Positions 20,728-29,838 of a stretch of 64,000 bases of DNA are shown here, one piece after another (position 1 is the first letter of the stretch; each line of letters starts with the position of its first letter). Below the pieces are notes generated by a model. It saw only the letters and a program-made list of their open reading frames with translations, was not told the DNA's origin and did not search any database. Both the position numbers and the translations under genes were made by a program. The stretch lies in assembly GCA_903923925.1 (NCBI GenBank), contig CAIXZF010000061.1:31325-95324 (forward strand), given 5' to 3'. Source of the DNA: an uncultured Bacteroidales bacterium (GTDB taxonomy: Bacteria > Bacteroidota > Bacteroidia > Bacteroidales > CAIXZF01).

Positions 20728-21915
20728 TTGGATACTCCAGATGTTATTATACGTAAATGCGAAGAATTGGCTTTTGACCTCAATTTTACAAGAGCAAAAG
20801 AATGGAAAGCACAGGATGCAAGCCGGGTTTTAGTTGGCAATATGCCAATTTATTTCCCGCGAGAACTGGTACATGCGGCTAATGGTTTGTGTGTAGGAAT
20901 TTTGGGAGGAGGCGATAAGAAATTGATTATTAAGGGTGATGCCTATTATCAGTCGTATATCTGCCATATGCCCAGAAGTATTGTAGAACTTGTGCTGGAC
21001 GGTCATTTTGAAGGATTCGATGGTTTTATCTTTCCTTCGATCTGCGATGTAATCCGAAACCTTTCGGGTATGTTTCAGCTCATGGGAAAAGGTACATTCG
21101 TGAAATATCTCGACTACCCGCAGAATTTTTCGGCATCAGTCAGTGAGGATTTCTACATCAATGAACTTCAATATGTTCTCGACCAGATTTATGCTATAAA
21201 TAAGGTTGAAGTAACTGCCGAACGCCTTAAGAATTCCATTCAGCTGTACAACAAAAACCGCAGCTTGATCACAGAATTGTACGACATCCGTCAGCAGTTT
21301 CCATGGAGGCTTACGGCAGCTGATGTCTACCATATTGTTCGTGCCGGCTATGTGATTCCTGTGGAAGAGCATAACGAAATACTTGAAGCAATGATTCAGC
21401 ATATCCAGGTTGACAGAGGGAAGCCGGTCGACAAAATAAAGGTTATGGTGATGGGCGCTTTTTGTGAGCAGCCCCCGGTTGGATTGATAAAAACCATTGA
21501 AATGGCCGGCTGCTATATTATTGAGGATGATTTTCTCCTGGGAGCACGATGGGTACAGGGAGATATTGAAACGACTTCCGGCAATCCTATGCACGATTTG
21601 TGTATGGCATATCTCGAAAAGAGTACTTTTTCATCATCAGTCTATGATGTAAATAATCCCAAAGAAAACCGTTTAATGGAGCTTATTAAAAAAAGGAAAG
21701 TCGATGGAATTATTTTCGCAGCTCCAAGTTTCTGTGATCCTGCCCTTCTCGATCACCCAATCCTTCAGAAAGCCTGCAACGATCACCACGTTCGGTTTAT
21801 AAGCTTCCTTTACAGCGAAAATACCGGGCAGTTCAAGGTAATTAAGGAACAGGTAGGCACATTCTCCGATTCCATTAAATTATGGGATGAGCCGGTAGTA
21901 ATTAATAATCTTTAG
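20728..21915 (+). CDS. bcrC: Benzoyl-CoA reductase, ATP-dependent class I, gamma subunit BcrC (TTG start)
   Basis: MPIYFPRELVHAANGLCVGILGGGDKKLIIKGDAYYQSYICHMPRSIVELVL...FPSICDVIRNLSGMFQLM; size and order match bcrCBAD of Thauera-type enzymes. Confidence 0.9.
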   Translation: MDTPDVIIRKCEELAFDLNFTRAKEWKAQDASRVLVGNMPIYFPRELVHAANGLCVGILGGGDKKLIIKGDAYYQSYICHMPRSIVELVLDGHFEGFDGFIFPSICDVIRNLSGMFQLMGKGTFVKYLDYPQNFSASVSEDFYINELQYVLDQIYAINKVEVTAERLKNSIQLYNKNRSLITELYDIRQQFPWRLTAADVYHIVRAGYVIPVEEHNEILEAMIQHIQVDRGKPVDKIKVMVMGAFCEQPPVGLIKTIEMAGCYIIEDDFLLGARWVQGDIETTSGNPMHDLCMAYLEKSTFSSSVYDVNNPKENRLMELIKKRKVDGIIFAAPSFCDPALLDHPILQKACNDHHVRFISFLYSENTGQFKVIKEQVGTFSDSIKLWDEPVVINNL

Positions 21916-21939
21916 TTTTTACTTTTTACCAATCATTAT

Positions 21940-23217
21940 ATGTCAACAGGAGTTGCCAAAGAAAAAAGTATGATCATCCAGAAAGAGATGATCGCACAGC
22001 TCTCAAAGGAGTTAAGTATGGCCAAAGATACCGGGAAAAAGGTTGTTTATACCTTTGTACCTGGTAATATTTCCGAGCTCATTCTTTCTTTTGATATGTT
22101 ACCCGTTTACCCTGAAATAAATGCATTGCAGTCGGGAATGCGGAAAAAATCGGAAGGATTTATACGTGGGGCTGAAAAGCATGGTCATTCTGAAGATGTG
22201 TGCACCTATGTGAAATGCGATGTTGGGATGATGCTGGCGGGCAATATCGGACCTAACGGAGAAACAGTACCTCCGCCTGACTTGTTGTTGCTGAGCTATA
22301 CCGGTTGCTTCACATTCATGAAATGGTTCGAAACGCTGGAACGCCTGTATCCTGGTGTTCCGGTTGCCTTACTTCATACTCCTTACCAGGAAGCCGGTCA
22401 TATTACGCCGGAAATGACCGCTTACATGGTCAAACAGCTTAAGGAAGAAGTAATCCCCAAGATGGAAAAGGTTTCAGGAAAAAAATACGATGAGGAGAAA
22501 TTAAAAATGCACCTTCGGAACTCATCAAAGGTAGAAGAGTCTATCATAAAAATATTCGACTCTACAAAAAACAGGCCTTCTCCAATTGATGCCTATTTCG
22601 CAGGTGTATACTACATTGGTCCTATTAACAATGGTTTCAGAGGTACCTCAGAAGCTGTGGATTACTATGATGAACTCTATAAAGAAATCATGGTAAGAGT
22701 TCAGAAAGGATTAGGTCCGATTACACCTGAAGGTGAAATTGAAGAAGAACGCTTCAGACTAGTTGTAGAGGGTCCGCCGAATTGGACACATTTCAGGGAA
22801 TTCTGGAAACTTTTCTACGACATGGGTGCTGTAATCGTAGCATCATCCTATACCAAAGTGGGCGGAGTTTATGATATGGGCTTCCGTGTGAATCCTGATA
22901 AGCCACTCGAAAGTCTTGCTGAATACTGTATGAACTGCTACACAAACCTTAACCTGAATCAGAGGGTTGATCTTCTTTCAAACTGCATCACCAAATTTCA
23001 TGCGGATGGTTTTCTGGTGAATTCAATTAAAAGCTGCAACTCATTTTCTGCAGGGCAATTGATGATTATGCAGCAACTCGAACGGAAACTGGAGATTCCT
23101 GTTGGCTTTATCGAGTCTGACCTCGTTGACCCAAGGTATTTTTCATACTCAAATATTAAAAACAGGCTGGAATCCTTTTTCCAAATGCTTGAACAAAGAA
23201 AATTAATGGTTAAATAA
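21940..23217 (+). CDS. bcrB: Benzoyl-CoA reductase class I, beta subunit BcrB
   Basis: DMLPVYPEINALQSGMRKKSEGFIRGAEKHGHSEDVCTYVKCDVGMMLAGNIGPNGE...LLLLSYTGCFTFMKWFE. Confidence 0.92.
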   Translation: MSTGVAKEKSMIIQKEMIAQLSKELSMAKDTGKKVVYTFVPGNISELILSFDMLPVYPEINALQSGMRKKSEGFIRGAEKHGHSEDVCTYVKCDVGMMLAGNIGPNGETVPPPDLLLLSYTGCFTFMKWFETLERLYPGVPVALLHTPYQEAGHITPEMTAYMVKQLKEEVIPKMEKVSGKKYDEEKLKMHLRNSSKVEESIIKIFDSTKNRPSPIDAYFAGVYYIGPINNGFRGTSEAVDYYDELYKEIMVRVQKGLGPITPEGEIEEERFRLVVEGPPNWTHFREFWKLFYDMGAVIVASSYTKVGGVYDMGFRVNPDKPLESLAEYCMNCYTNLNLNQRVDLLSNCITKFHADGFLVNSIKSCNSFSAGQLMIMQQLERKLEIPVGFIESDLVDPRYFSYSNIKNRLESFFQMLEQRKLMVK

Positions 23218-23232
23218 TTAGCAAGCAGGCGA

Positions 23233-24615
23233 ATGAAGAAATATTATTTAGGAATAGATCTGGGATCAACAACCTCAAAAGCCATCATAATTGATGATGA
23301 TGATAACATTATAGGAAGGGGAATCACCAATACCAGGGCAAACTATACTGTAGCCACAGAAATTGCAAGGCTTGAAGCCATTTACAACGCCAGGTTTTCT
23401 TTATTGAAGATGAAGTTGGGCGACGAAATAACAAGTAAGCCCGAGTACAACCGGTACATACAGGACCTTGAATCAGTGTTTCAGTACCTTCAGTTTAAAC
23501 GCAGGCTCGACAGGCTAAATGTACAATTTATTGATACAATCGAATCCAGCTTTCAGGATGAGAAAAAATTAGCAGTTTCTGGTTATATTGAGCATATAGT
23601 CAACACAATAGAGCCTGCCATTAAGGATGAATATATGAATTCAAACCTCGGTGGAAAGAATCAGTTTTTCAGAGATATTGTCAGCGAAAAATTCAATAAA
23701 GAACTTAATTTTATTGATAAAAACTACTTTGAGCCACTGATGATGGTTTACGACAAGAGCATAATCTCGGCAGAAAATGAGCTAACTGAGTACGACTTCA
23801 AAGAGCTTATTTTTCAGTCGATGGAACTGCTGAATGATAAATATGCCGGTCTTGAAAATACCTCTTCTGAGCATAGTAACGTTCAGTTCGACAATGAGTT
23901 GAATCTTTTAAAGGGAAATTACAAAGTTATTTACGATTCGCTGAAAGATCATATCAGTTTCGTTGCTAATATGGATATCCATATTACAAATATGGTTGGC
24001 ACAGGCTATGGCAGAGCCTTACTGCCATTCCCAGAAAAATCAATCCGTTCAGAAATCCTCTGCCATGCGTTTGGGGCACATGCGATATTCCCTAAAACTA
24101 AAACGGTACTCGATATTGGCGGTCAGGATACAAAAGCAATACAAGTTGACAGTCATGGACTGGTTACCAGTTTTCATATGAATGACCGTTGCGCTGCAGG
24201 ATGTGGAAGATATCTCGGTTATATAGCCGATGAATTCAACATTTCTCTTAACGAGCTTGGGCCGCTGGCAATGGAAGCTACCAATGAGGTAAATATTTGT
24301 TCAACCTGTACTGTATTTGCCGCAGCTGAGATCAGGGAATTAACCAATGTAGGGCAGAAACGAAGCGATATTCTTGCAGGGCTTCACAGAGCAATTGTGA
24401 TGCGTGCAATGTCCTTGCTGGCCAGATCTGGCGGTGTAAGGAACGAATTCACCTTTACCGGTGGAGTTGCAAGAAATCAGGCGGTATTAAAGTATGTTTC
24501 TGAACTTGTATATAAAAACTACGGTAACGATATCAAAATTAATATTCACACAGATTCTATTTTTATGGGAGCTCTCGGAGGCGCAATGTTTGCCAGGAGA
24601 AGTGCCGGTAATTAA
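23233..24615 (+). CDS. bcrA: Benzoyl-CoA reductase class I, alpha subunit BcrA (ASKHA ATPase/activator, long form)
   Basis: GIDLGSTTSKAIIID, DIGGQDTKAI, NDRCAAGCGRYL, NICSTCTVFAAAEI; 460 aa, with a large insert distinguishing BcrA/BadF from the short subunit. Confidence 0.9.
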   Translation: MKKYYLGIDLGSTTSKAIIIDDDDNIIGRGITNTRANYTVATEIARLEAIYNARFSLLKMKLGDEITSKPEYNRYIQDLESVFQYLQFKRRLDRLNVQFIDTIESSFQDEKKLAVSGYIEHIVNTIEPAIKDEYMNSNLGGKNQFFRDIVSEKFNKELNFIDKNYFEPLMMVYDKSIISAENELTEYDFKELIFQSMELLNDKYAGLENTSSEHSNVQFDNELNLLKGNYKVIYDSLKDHISFVANMDIHITNMVGTGYGRALLPFPEKSIRSEILCHAFGAHAIFPKTKTVLDIGGQDTKAIQVDSHGLVTSFHMNDRCAAGCGRYLGYIADEFNISLNELGPLAMEATNEVNICSTCTVFAAAEIRELTNVGQKRSDILAGLHRAIVMRAMSLLARSGGVRNEFTFTGGVARNQAVLKYVSELVYKNYGNDIKINIHTDSIFMGALGGAMFARRSAGN

Positions 24616-24645
24616 AGTGAATACAGTTTAACCAGGAGAAAATCA

Positions 24646-25476
24646 ATGAATCAGCATATTTATACACTCGGAGTAGATGTAGGCAGCAGCCTGATAAAAG
24701 TAGTTCTAATGGACTATTCAGATGAACCCGTCATTTTGGATAAAAGAACGGAAAAAATAAGGAAAAGGAATCCTGAAATGGTATCCGATTTGCTTATCGA
24801 CCAAATTCTCATTGACCACAATCTGACCTTCGCGGATATTGCCTACCTGGCATCGACTGGAGAAGGCGAAATGCTTGAACGTAAACTCGGGCACTTCTAC
24901 AGCATGACCACACATGCAAGAGGAGGCGTATTTCTTTGCCCCGGTTCGCTCACCGTAATCGATATGGGAGCTCTTTTTGTGAGGGCTATCAAAATAAATG
25001 AGGCAGGTAAGGTTCTGGATTACAAAATGACCGGACAATGCGCTTCAGGCTCCGGACAGTTCATCGAGAACATTTCACGTTATCTTGGGCTGTCAATTGA
25101 AGAAGTTGGAGCCACTTCATTAAAATCAAAAACTCCGGAAGTTCCCTCAGGAATCTGCTCTGTACTGGCCGAAACTGACGTTATTAATATGGTTTCCAGA
25201 GGCATATCAACACCCGACATTATTAAAGGAATTCATCTATCTATTGCCAATAAAATCATCAGGCTCCTCACCTCTCTCAAAGCAGAGTCGCCTGTAGTTC
25301 TTACCGGAGGAATGGCTATGAATAAGGGCATGATTCAGGCAGTTCAGGAACTTATTGAAGAAAGCAAATTAGGACTGGTAATCAAAGCTGATCCAGATTC
25401 CATTTTTGCCGGAGCAATAGGAGCTGCATTGTGGGGTGGATTCCGCTACTATAAATTAAATTCTACTAAAGATTAA
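24646..25476 (+). CDS. bcrD: Benzoyl-CoA reductase class I, delta subunit BcrD (ASKHA ATPase, short form)
   Basis: GVDVGSSLIKVVLMD, IDMGALFVRAIKI, TGQCASGSGQFIENI, SGICSVLAETDVINMVSRG; 276 aa, fourth gene of bcrCBAD. Confidence 0.9.
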   Translation: MNQHIYTLGVDVGSSLIKVVLMDYSDEPVILDKRTEKIRKRNPEMVSDLLIDQILIDHNLTFADIAYLASTGEGEMLERKLGHFYSMTTHARGGVFLCPGSLTVIDMGALFVRAIKINEAGKVLDYKMTGQCASGSGQFIENISRYLGLSIEEVGATSLKSKTPEVPSGICSVLAETDVINMVSRGISTPDIIKGIHLSIANKIIRLLTSLKAESPVVLTGGMAMNKGMIQAVQELIEESKLGLVIKADPDSIFAGAIGAALWGGFRYYKLNSTKD

Positions 25477-25502
25477 TCAGCTTAAAATCTCAGTTTAGCG
25501 TT

Positions 25503-27584
25503 ATGACCAATCCGCTGGATGCCTTATTTAAACCCAAAGCAGTAGCTCTTATCGGAGCTTCGCAGAAAGAATTATCGATAGGGAATGTAATCATTAAAAA
25601 CCTCTTGTTTTACAACTTCAATGGCCCCGTATACCCCATTAACCCCAAAGTTGAGGAGATCAGAGGACTAAAGGCCTATCCTTCTATTCTCGCAGTTCCG
25701 GGAGATGTTGACCTTGTTCATATTGTTATTCCTCCACCATTTGTTCCGGAAGAAGTTGAGAATTGTGGTAAGAAGGGGGTTAAAGCTATAATCGTAAATA
25801 CCGCTGGCTTTGCTGAAATGGGAGCTGAAGGGGAAGCCCTGCAGAATGATTTTCTTTCCAGAGCAAAGAAATACGGAATCCGGGTTGTTGGGCCTAATTG
25901 CCAGGGAATCATTAATAGCGACCCAAACTTTAAGGCCTATTGCAATTTTACTTTTACCTTTCCGGAGCCAGGCCATATTTCAGTTGTTGCTCAAAGTGGC
26001 GGTGTCGGAGCAGTAATTCTCCAGGCGTTTTATGATATGGGAATAGGCGTTGGGATGTATGCTTCTAATGGCAATGGCTCTGATGTTTCTATCCCGGAAA
26101 TCATGCGATATTATGGTGAGGATGATAATTGCCGGGTAGTTGTTCTTTATGTTGAAAGTCTTGATAACCCTAAGGAATTCATGGATGTTGCCCGTGAAGT
26201 ATCGAAGAAAAAACCTATTCTAGCGATAACAGCCGGACGTACAGATAAGGGTGCTGAGGCTTCCCGTTCACATATTGGCGGACTCGCCGGAAGCATTTCA
26301 ATGGAGCTGATTTTCAAAAAAACCGGGATATTAGGTTTCACGAATCAGCACGATTTATGCAATGCTGCTGTTGCCTTTTCGTATCAACCAATTCCCCAGG
26401 GAAACAGAGTAGGCATCATTACAAATACAGGAGGCCCTTCGGTAATTGCAATCGATGAACTTGTAAGTTGTGGTTTGGAGTTACCTCAGCTTTCTGAAAA
26501 AGCAGCTTCTCAATTAAAGGAAACAATGCTCGAATCTGCTTCCATCCATAATCCGCTTGATGTTGTTGCCACAGCTGGTCCGAACCACTTTAAAAGCGCA
26601 CTTGAAGTAATGCTCAATGAGCCACAATACGATAGTATTTATATCAATTTTGTTACTCCTCCTTTTGTTGATTGTGAAAGTGTTGCAAAAGAGATTGTGA
26701 GTGCTGCAGCTAAATCATCAAAACCGGTGGTTTGCAATTACATGACCGATAAACAAAAATGGCAGGGAACTTCTTCAATATTCAAAGCAGGCGAAATTCC
26801 ATGCTTCGATTTTGCAGAAACTGCCGCTCGTGCCTTATCCGACCTGGTACGTTATAAGCTGATGCGTTCCAAAAAAGCAGGAGAAATACGCGCATTTACC
26901 GATGTCAACAAGGAATCTGTTGCAGCAATTATAAGTCAGGCTAAAAGTCATAACCGGGAAGTACTATCAGCTCGTGAAGTATATAATATAATTAGTGCTT
27001 ATAACATTCCGGTGGCTCCCTGGAGCATTGCCTCAGATGTCACTCAGGCAATAAATTCTGCTGAATCACTGGGATTTCCGGTTGTAATTAAAGTTGACTC
27101 TGAAAAGTACATCCATAAAAGCGATGTTGATGGTGTTGCAGTAAATATTCGCGATGCCGCTGCTGTAAGAGAAGTTGTTGAGCGGATGCAGAGAACATTA
27201 GGTAATGATATTCAATTCTTTATCCAGCAGTTTCTGCCTCATCACAGGGAATTAATAATTGGAGCAAAGGCTGAAACGGGTGTTGGTCATCTTATAATGT
27301 TTGGTTTAGGTGGCATTTTTGTGGAAGTACTTAAAGACGTAGCCTTTACATTAAGTCCTGTAACAGACGCTGAAGCCTCAGAATTAATTGACTCAATTAA
27401 AGCAGTTGCTTTGCTCCATGGATTCCGTGGTGAAAAAGGCGTAAATACTGAACTTTTAATCGAAATAATACAACGAGTTTCTATGCTGGTTGTAGATTTT
27501 CCGGAAATCAGGGAGCTGGATATTAATCCGCTGTTTGCTTATAACGACACAATGTTCGCAGTTGATGCCAGAATTATTATTTAA
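25503..27584 (+). CDS. ADP-forming acyl-CoA synthetase (fused alpha-beta, acetate-CoA ligase (ADP-forming) family)
   Basis: CoA-binding N-terminus (LFKPKAVALIGASQKELSIGNVIIKNL), VAQSGGVGAVILQAF, C-terminal ATP-grasp (FPVVIKVDSEKYIHKSDVDGVAVNI). Confidence 0.88.
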   Translation: MTNPLDALFKPKAVALIGASQKELSIGNVIIKNLLFYNFNGPVYPINPKVEEIRGLKAYPSILAVPGDVDLVHIVIPPPFVPEEVENCGKKGVKAIIVNTAGFAEMGAEGEALQNDFLSRAKKYGIRVVGPNCQGIINSDPNFKAYCNFTFTFPEPGHISVVAQSGGVGAVILQAFYDMGIGVGMYASNGNGSDVSIPEIMRYYGEDDNCRVVVLYVESLDNPKEFMDVAREVSKKKPILAITAGRTDKGAEASRSHIGGLAGSISMELIFKKTGILGFTNQHDLCNAAVAFSYQPIPQGNRVGIITNTGGPSVIAIDELVSCGLELPQLSEKAASQLKETMLESASIHNPLDVVATAGPNHFKSALEVMLNEPQYDSIYINFVTPPFVDCESVAKEIVSAAAKSSKPVVCNYMTDKQKWQGTSSIFKAGEIPCFDFAETAARALSDLVRYKLMRSKKAGEIRAFTDVNKESVAAIISQAKSHNREVLSAREVYNIISAYNIPVAPWSIASDVTQAINSAESLGFPVVIKVDSEKYIHKSDVDGVAVNIRDAAAVREVVERMQRTLGNDIQFFIQQFLPHHRELIIGAKAETGVGHLIMFGLGGIFVEVLKDVAFTLSPVTDAEASELIDSIKAVALLHGFRGEKGVNTELLIEIIQRVSMLVVDFPEIRELDINPLFAYNDTMFAVDARIII

Positions 27585-27614
27585 CTGAAAAAAACTTTAA
27601 AAAGCACAAGAAAA

Positions 27615-28574
27615 ATGGAAAATTCTCCCCTAAAAATCGGAATCATCGGACTCGGTCCCATTGGCCAAACTCTTGCAGTACATCTTAAAGATGCAGGCGC
27701 AGAACTGGCGATTACGGATCTTGACAGGGAAAAACTAAACCTGATAAGAACTCAGGGAATAGAACTGGTTGGCAGATTTGAAAAGAAATCATATTTCAAG
27801 TATGTCTATTATTCCATTGAGGAGATGCTAGAGCATGACTTTGATATCCTGATTTCCGCTGTTAAAGACTACCATGTCGACAGCCTGGTCAGGTTAATAA
27901 AGCAAAATCTGAAAAAAGATGTTTACCTGCTCAGTGCTCAGAATGGTATTGATATCAGGAAGAAATACCAATGTCTTTTCCCTGAATCCTCAATTCTCCG
28001 GATGGTTATCAATTTCGCCGGAAACCTTCAGGCACCAAATGTCGTTGGGATTAATTTTTTCAATCCGCCCAATTACATTGGTTCAATGGACGACTCCCAG
28101 CTTAAACTGGCAAAAAGATTAGCTGACACGCTTACCAGTGTGGACCTTGAAACAGAACAGGTTACTTCTTTTAAAATCATTGACAAAATCTGGGAAAAAA
28201 CTATTCTCAACGCTGCCCTCAGCCCACTTTGTGCCATTTCCCGACTAACCATGAAAGAGGCTATGGATAATGGAGATACACTGGAAATTGTTGAACAGAT
28301 ACTCTACGAAGCAGTGGAAGTTGCTAAAGCTGAAGAAATAACATTACCGGAAAACTTTGTGAAACTTGCCATAAGATATCTTAGTAATGCTGGTAATCAT
28401 ATGCCATCTTTAGCTGTCGACTTAATCAACAAAAGAGATACTGAGATTGATTATATGAACGGAAAGATAGTAAGTTACGGCAGGAAACATTATATAAAAA
28501 CACCGCTGAACCTGATTCTTACCAATCTCGTTAATGCTATTTCCTGTAAGAACGGAGTAGGAAGATGTAAATAA
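27615..28574 (+). CDS. 2-dehydropantoate 2-reductase-like (ApbA/PanE family) oxidoreductase
   Basis: IGIIGLGPIGQTLAVHLKDAGAELAITD Rossmann motif, NAALSPLCAISRLTMKEAM, C-terminal TEIDYMNGKIV typical of PanE. Confidence 0.75.
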   Translation: MENSPLKIGIIGLGPIGQTLAVHLKDAGAELAITDLDREKLNLIRTQGIELVGRFEKKSYFKYVYYSIEEMLEHDFDILISAVKDYHVDSLVRLIKQNLKKDVYLLSAQNGIDIRKKYQCLFPESSILRMVINFAGNLQAPNVVGINFFNPPNYIGSMDDSQLKLAKRLADTLTSVDLETEQVTSFKIIDKIWEKTILNAALSPLCAISRLTMKEAMDNGDTLEIVEQILYEAVEVAKAEEITLPENFVKLAIRYLSNAGNHMPSLAVDLINKRDTEIDYMNGKIVSYGRKHYIKTPLNLILTNLVNAISCKNGVGRCK

Positions 28575-28638
28575 TTTAAACATGTATGATAACAATCATA
28601 CATATACTAACTCTAAGAAATTTTAAGAAGTTACTATT

Positions 28639-29706
28639 ATGGAAAACAAAATGTATTCCTGGCAAATGACAGCATTGGATGCCGATTTTCAGCTTGTTGA
28701 GAGTCCGTTGCCTGAACTGGGCGATAATGAGGCTCTCATTAAAATTGCCGGTTGCGGAGTATGCCATACCGATCTGAGTTTCTGGCATTATGGTGTAAAA
28801 ACAAAAAAAGAACTACCATTAACTTTAGGCCACGAGATAAGTGGAGAAGTTGTTGCAGGACCTGCCGAATGGCTGGGTAAAAAAGTAATTATTCCAGCTG
28901 TACTTCCTTGCGGTACCTGCGAATTATGCAAAAAAGGCCGTAGTAATATCTGTCAGAACCAGCTTATGCCTGGTAATGATTTTCATGGTGGCTTTGCATC
29001 ACATATTAAAGTTCCTTATCAATTTCTTTGTCCTGTGCCACAGGAAGTTCTCGATAAATACCCACTTGAGAAACTTTCAGTTGTTGCGGATGCTATTTCT
29101 ACGCCTTACCAGGTAATTAAAAAATCGGAACTCGAAGAGGGCGATTTTGCAATTATTGTTGGTGTTGGAGGCGTTGGAATTTATGCCGCACTTATTGCAG
29201 GAATAATGGGTGCTAAAGTTCTGGCTCTGGATATTTCTGCTGAAAAACTGGAAATCGCCAGGCAGAATGGTGTTTCAGCTACCTTGAATATCAAGGATAT
29301 GGACATGAAATCTATCAAGGAAAATGTAAGAAGTATTGCAAAAGAACTTGGCGTTTCGCGTTTTGGCTGGAAAATTTTTGAAATTTCCGGTACTAAGGCA
29401 GGACAGGATCTGGCCTTCAATCTTATTACGTTCACTTCCACCTTATCAATTGTTGGTTTCACAATGGAAAAACCAGAAGTAAGACTTAGCAACCTAATGG
29501 CCTTCGATGCAAAACTAATCGGTACATGGGGCTGTAAACCTGAACTTTACCCCGAAGTCCTCGACCTTATTGCTAAAGATAAACTAATAATTGATTCATT
29601 CATTGAAACCTTTCCACTTTCGAAAATCAATGAAGTATTTAAAAATACATTAGAACACAAATACAAAAAACGTTCAGTATTGGTTCCGGATTTTAATACC
29701 CAATAA
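28639..29706 (+). CDS. had: 6-hydroxycyclohex-1-ene-1-carbonyl-CoA dehydrogenase (zinc-type ADH family)
   Basis: GCGVCHTDLSFWHYGVKTKKELPLTLGHEISGEVV, CGTCELCKKGRSNIC, GVGGVGIYAALIAGIMGAKVLALD; context with oah and dch. Confidence 0.85.
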   Translation: MENKMYSWQMTALDADFQLVESPLPELGDNEALIKIAGCGVCHTDLSFWHYGVKTKKELPLTLGHEISGEVVAGPAEWLGKKVIIPAVLPCGTCELCKKGRSNICQNQLMPGNDFHGGFASHIKVPYQFLCPVPQEVLDKYPLEKLSVVADAISTPYQVIKKSELEEGDFAIIVGVGGVGIYAALIAGIMGAKVLALDISAEKLEIARQNGVSATLNIKDMDMKSIKENVRSIAKELGVSRFGWKIFEISGTKAGQDLAFNLITFTSTLSIVGFTMEKPEVRLSNLMAFDAKLIGTWGCKPELYPEVLDLIAKDKLIIDSFIETFPLSKINEVFKNTLEHKYKKRSVLVPDFNTQ

Positions 29707-29725
29707 TGTTCTGATCCCGTTACCG

Positions 29726-29803
29726 CTGTAGAGACCTAGCATGCTAGGTCTCAAAGACGCAGCGTGCCAGGCATCAGAGACCTAGCATGCTAGGTCTCTA
29801 CAG
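29726..29803. repeat. 27-bp perfect inverted repeat whose arms are each built around a 22-bp perfect palindrome (GAGACCTAGCATGCTAGGTCTC)
   Basis: Left arm CTGTAGAGACCTAGCATGCTAGGTCTC (29726-29752); right arm 29777-29803 is its exact reverse complement; 24-bp spacer aaagacgcagcgtgccaggcatca. Confidence 0.95.
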
Positions 29804-29838
29804 ATAATAAATATAATTAATTAATATTCAAAATCAGA

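Noticed and set aside
29726-29803. Insertion-sequence terminal inverted repeats
   Set aside because: Only 24 bp separates the arms, so no transposase fits; better explained as an intergenic palindromic repeat.
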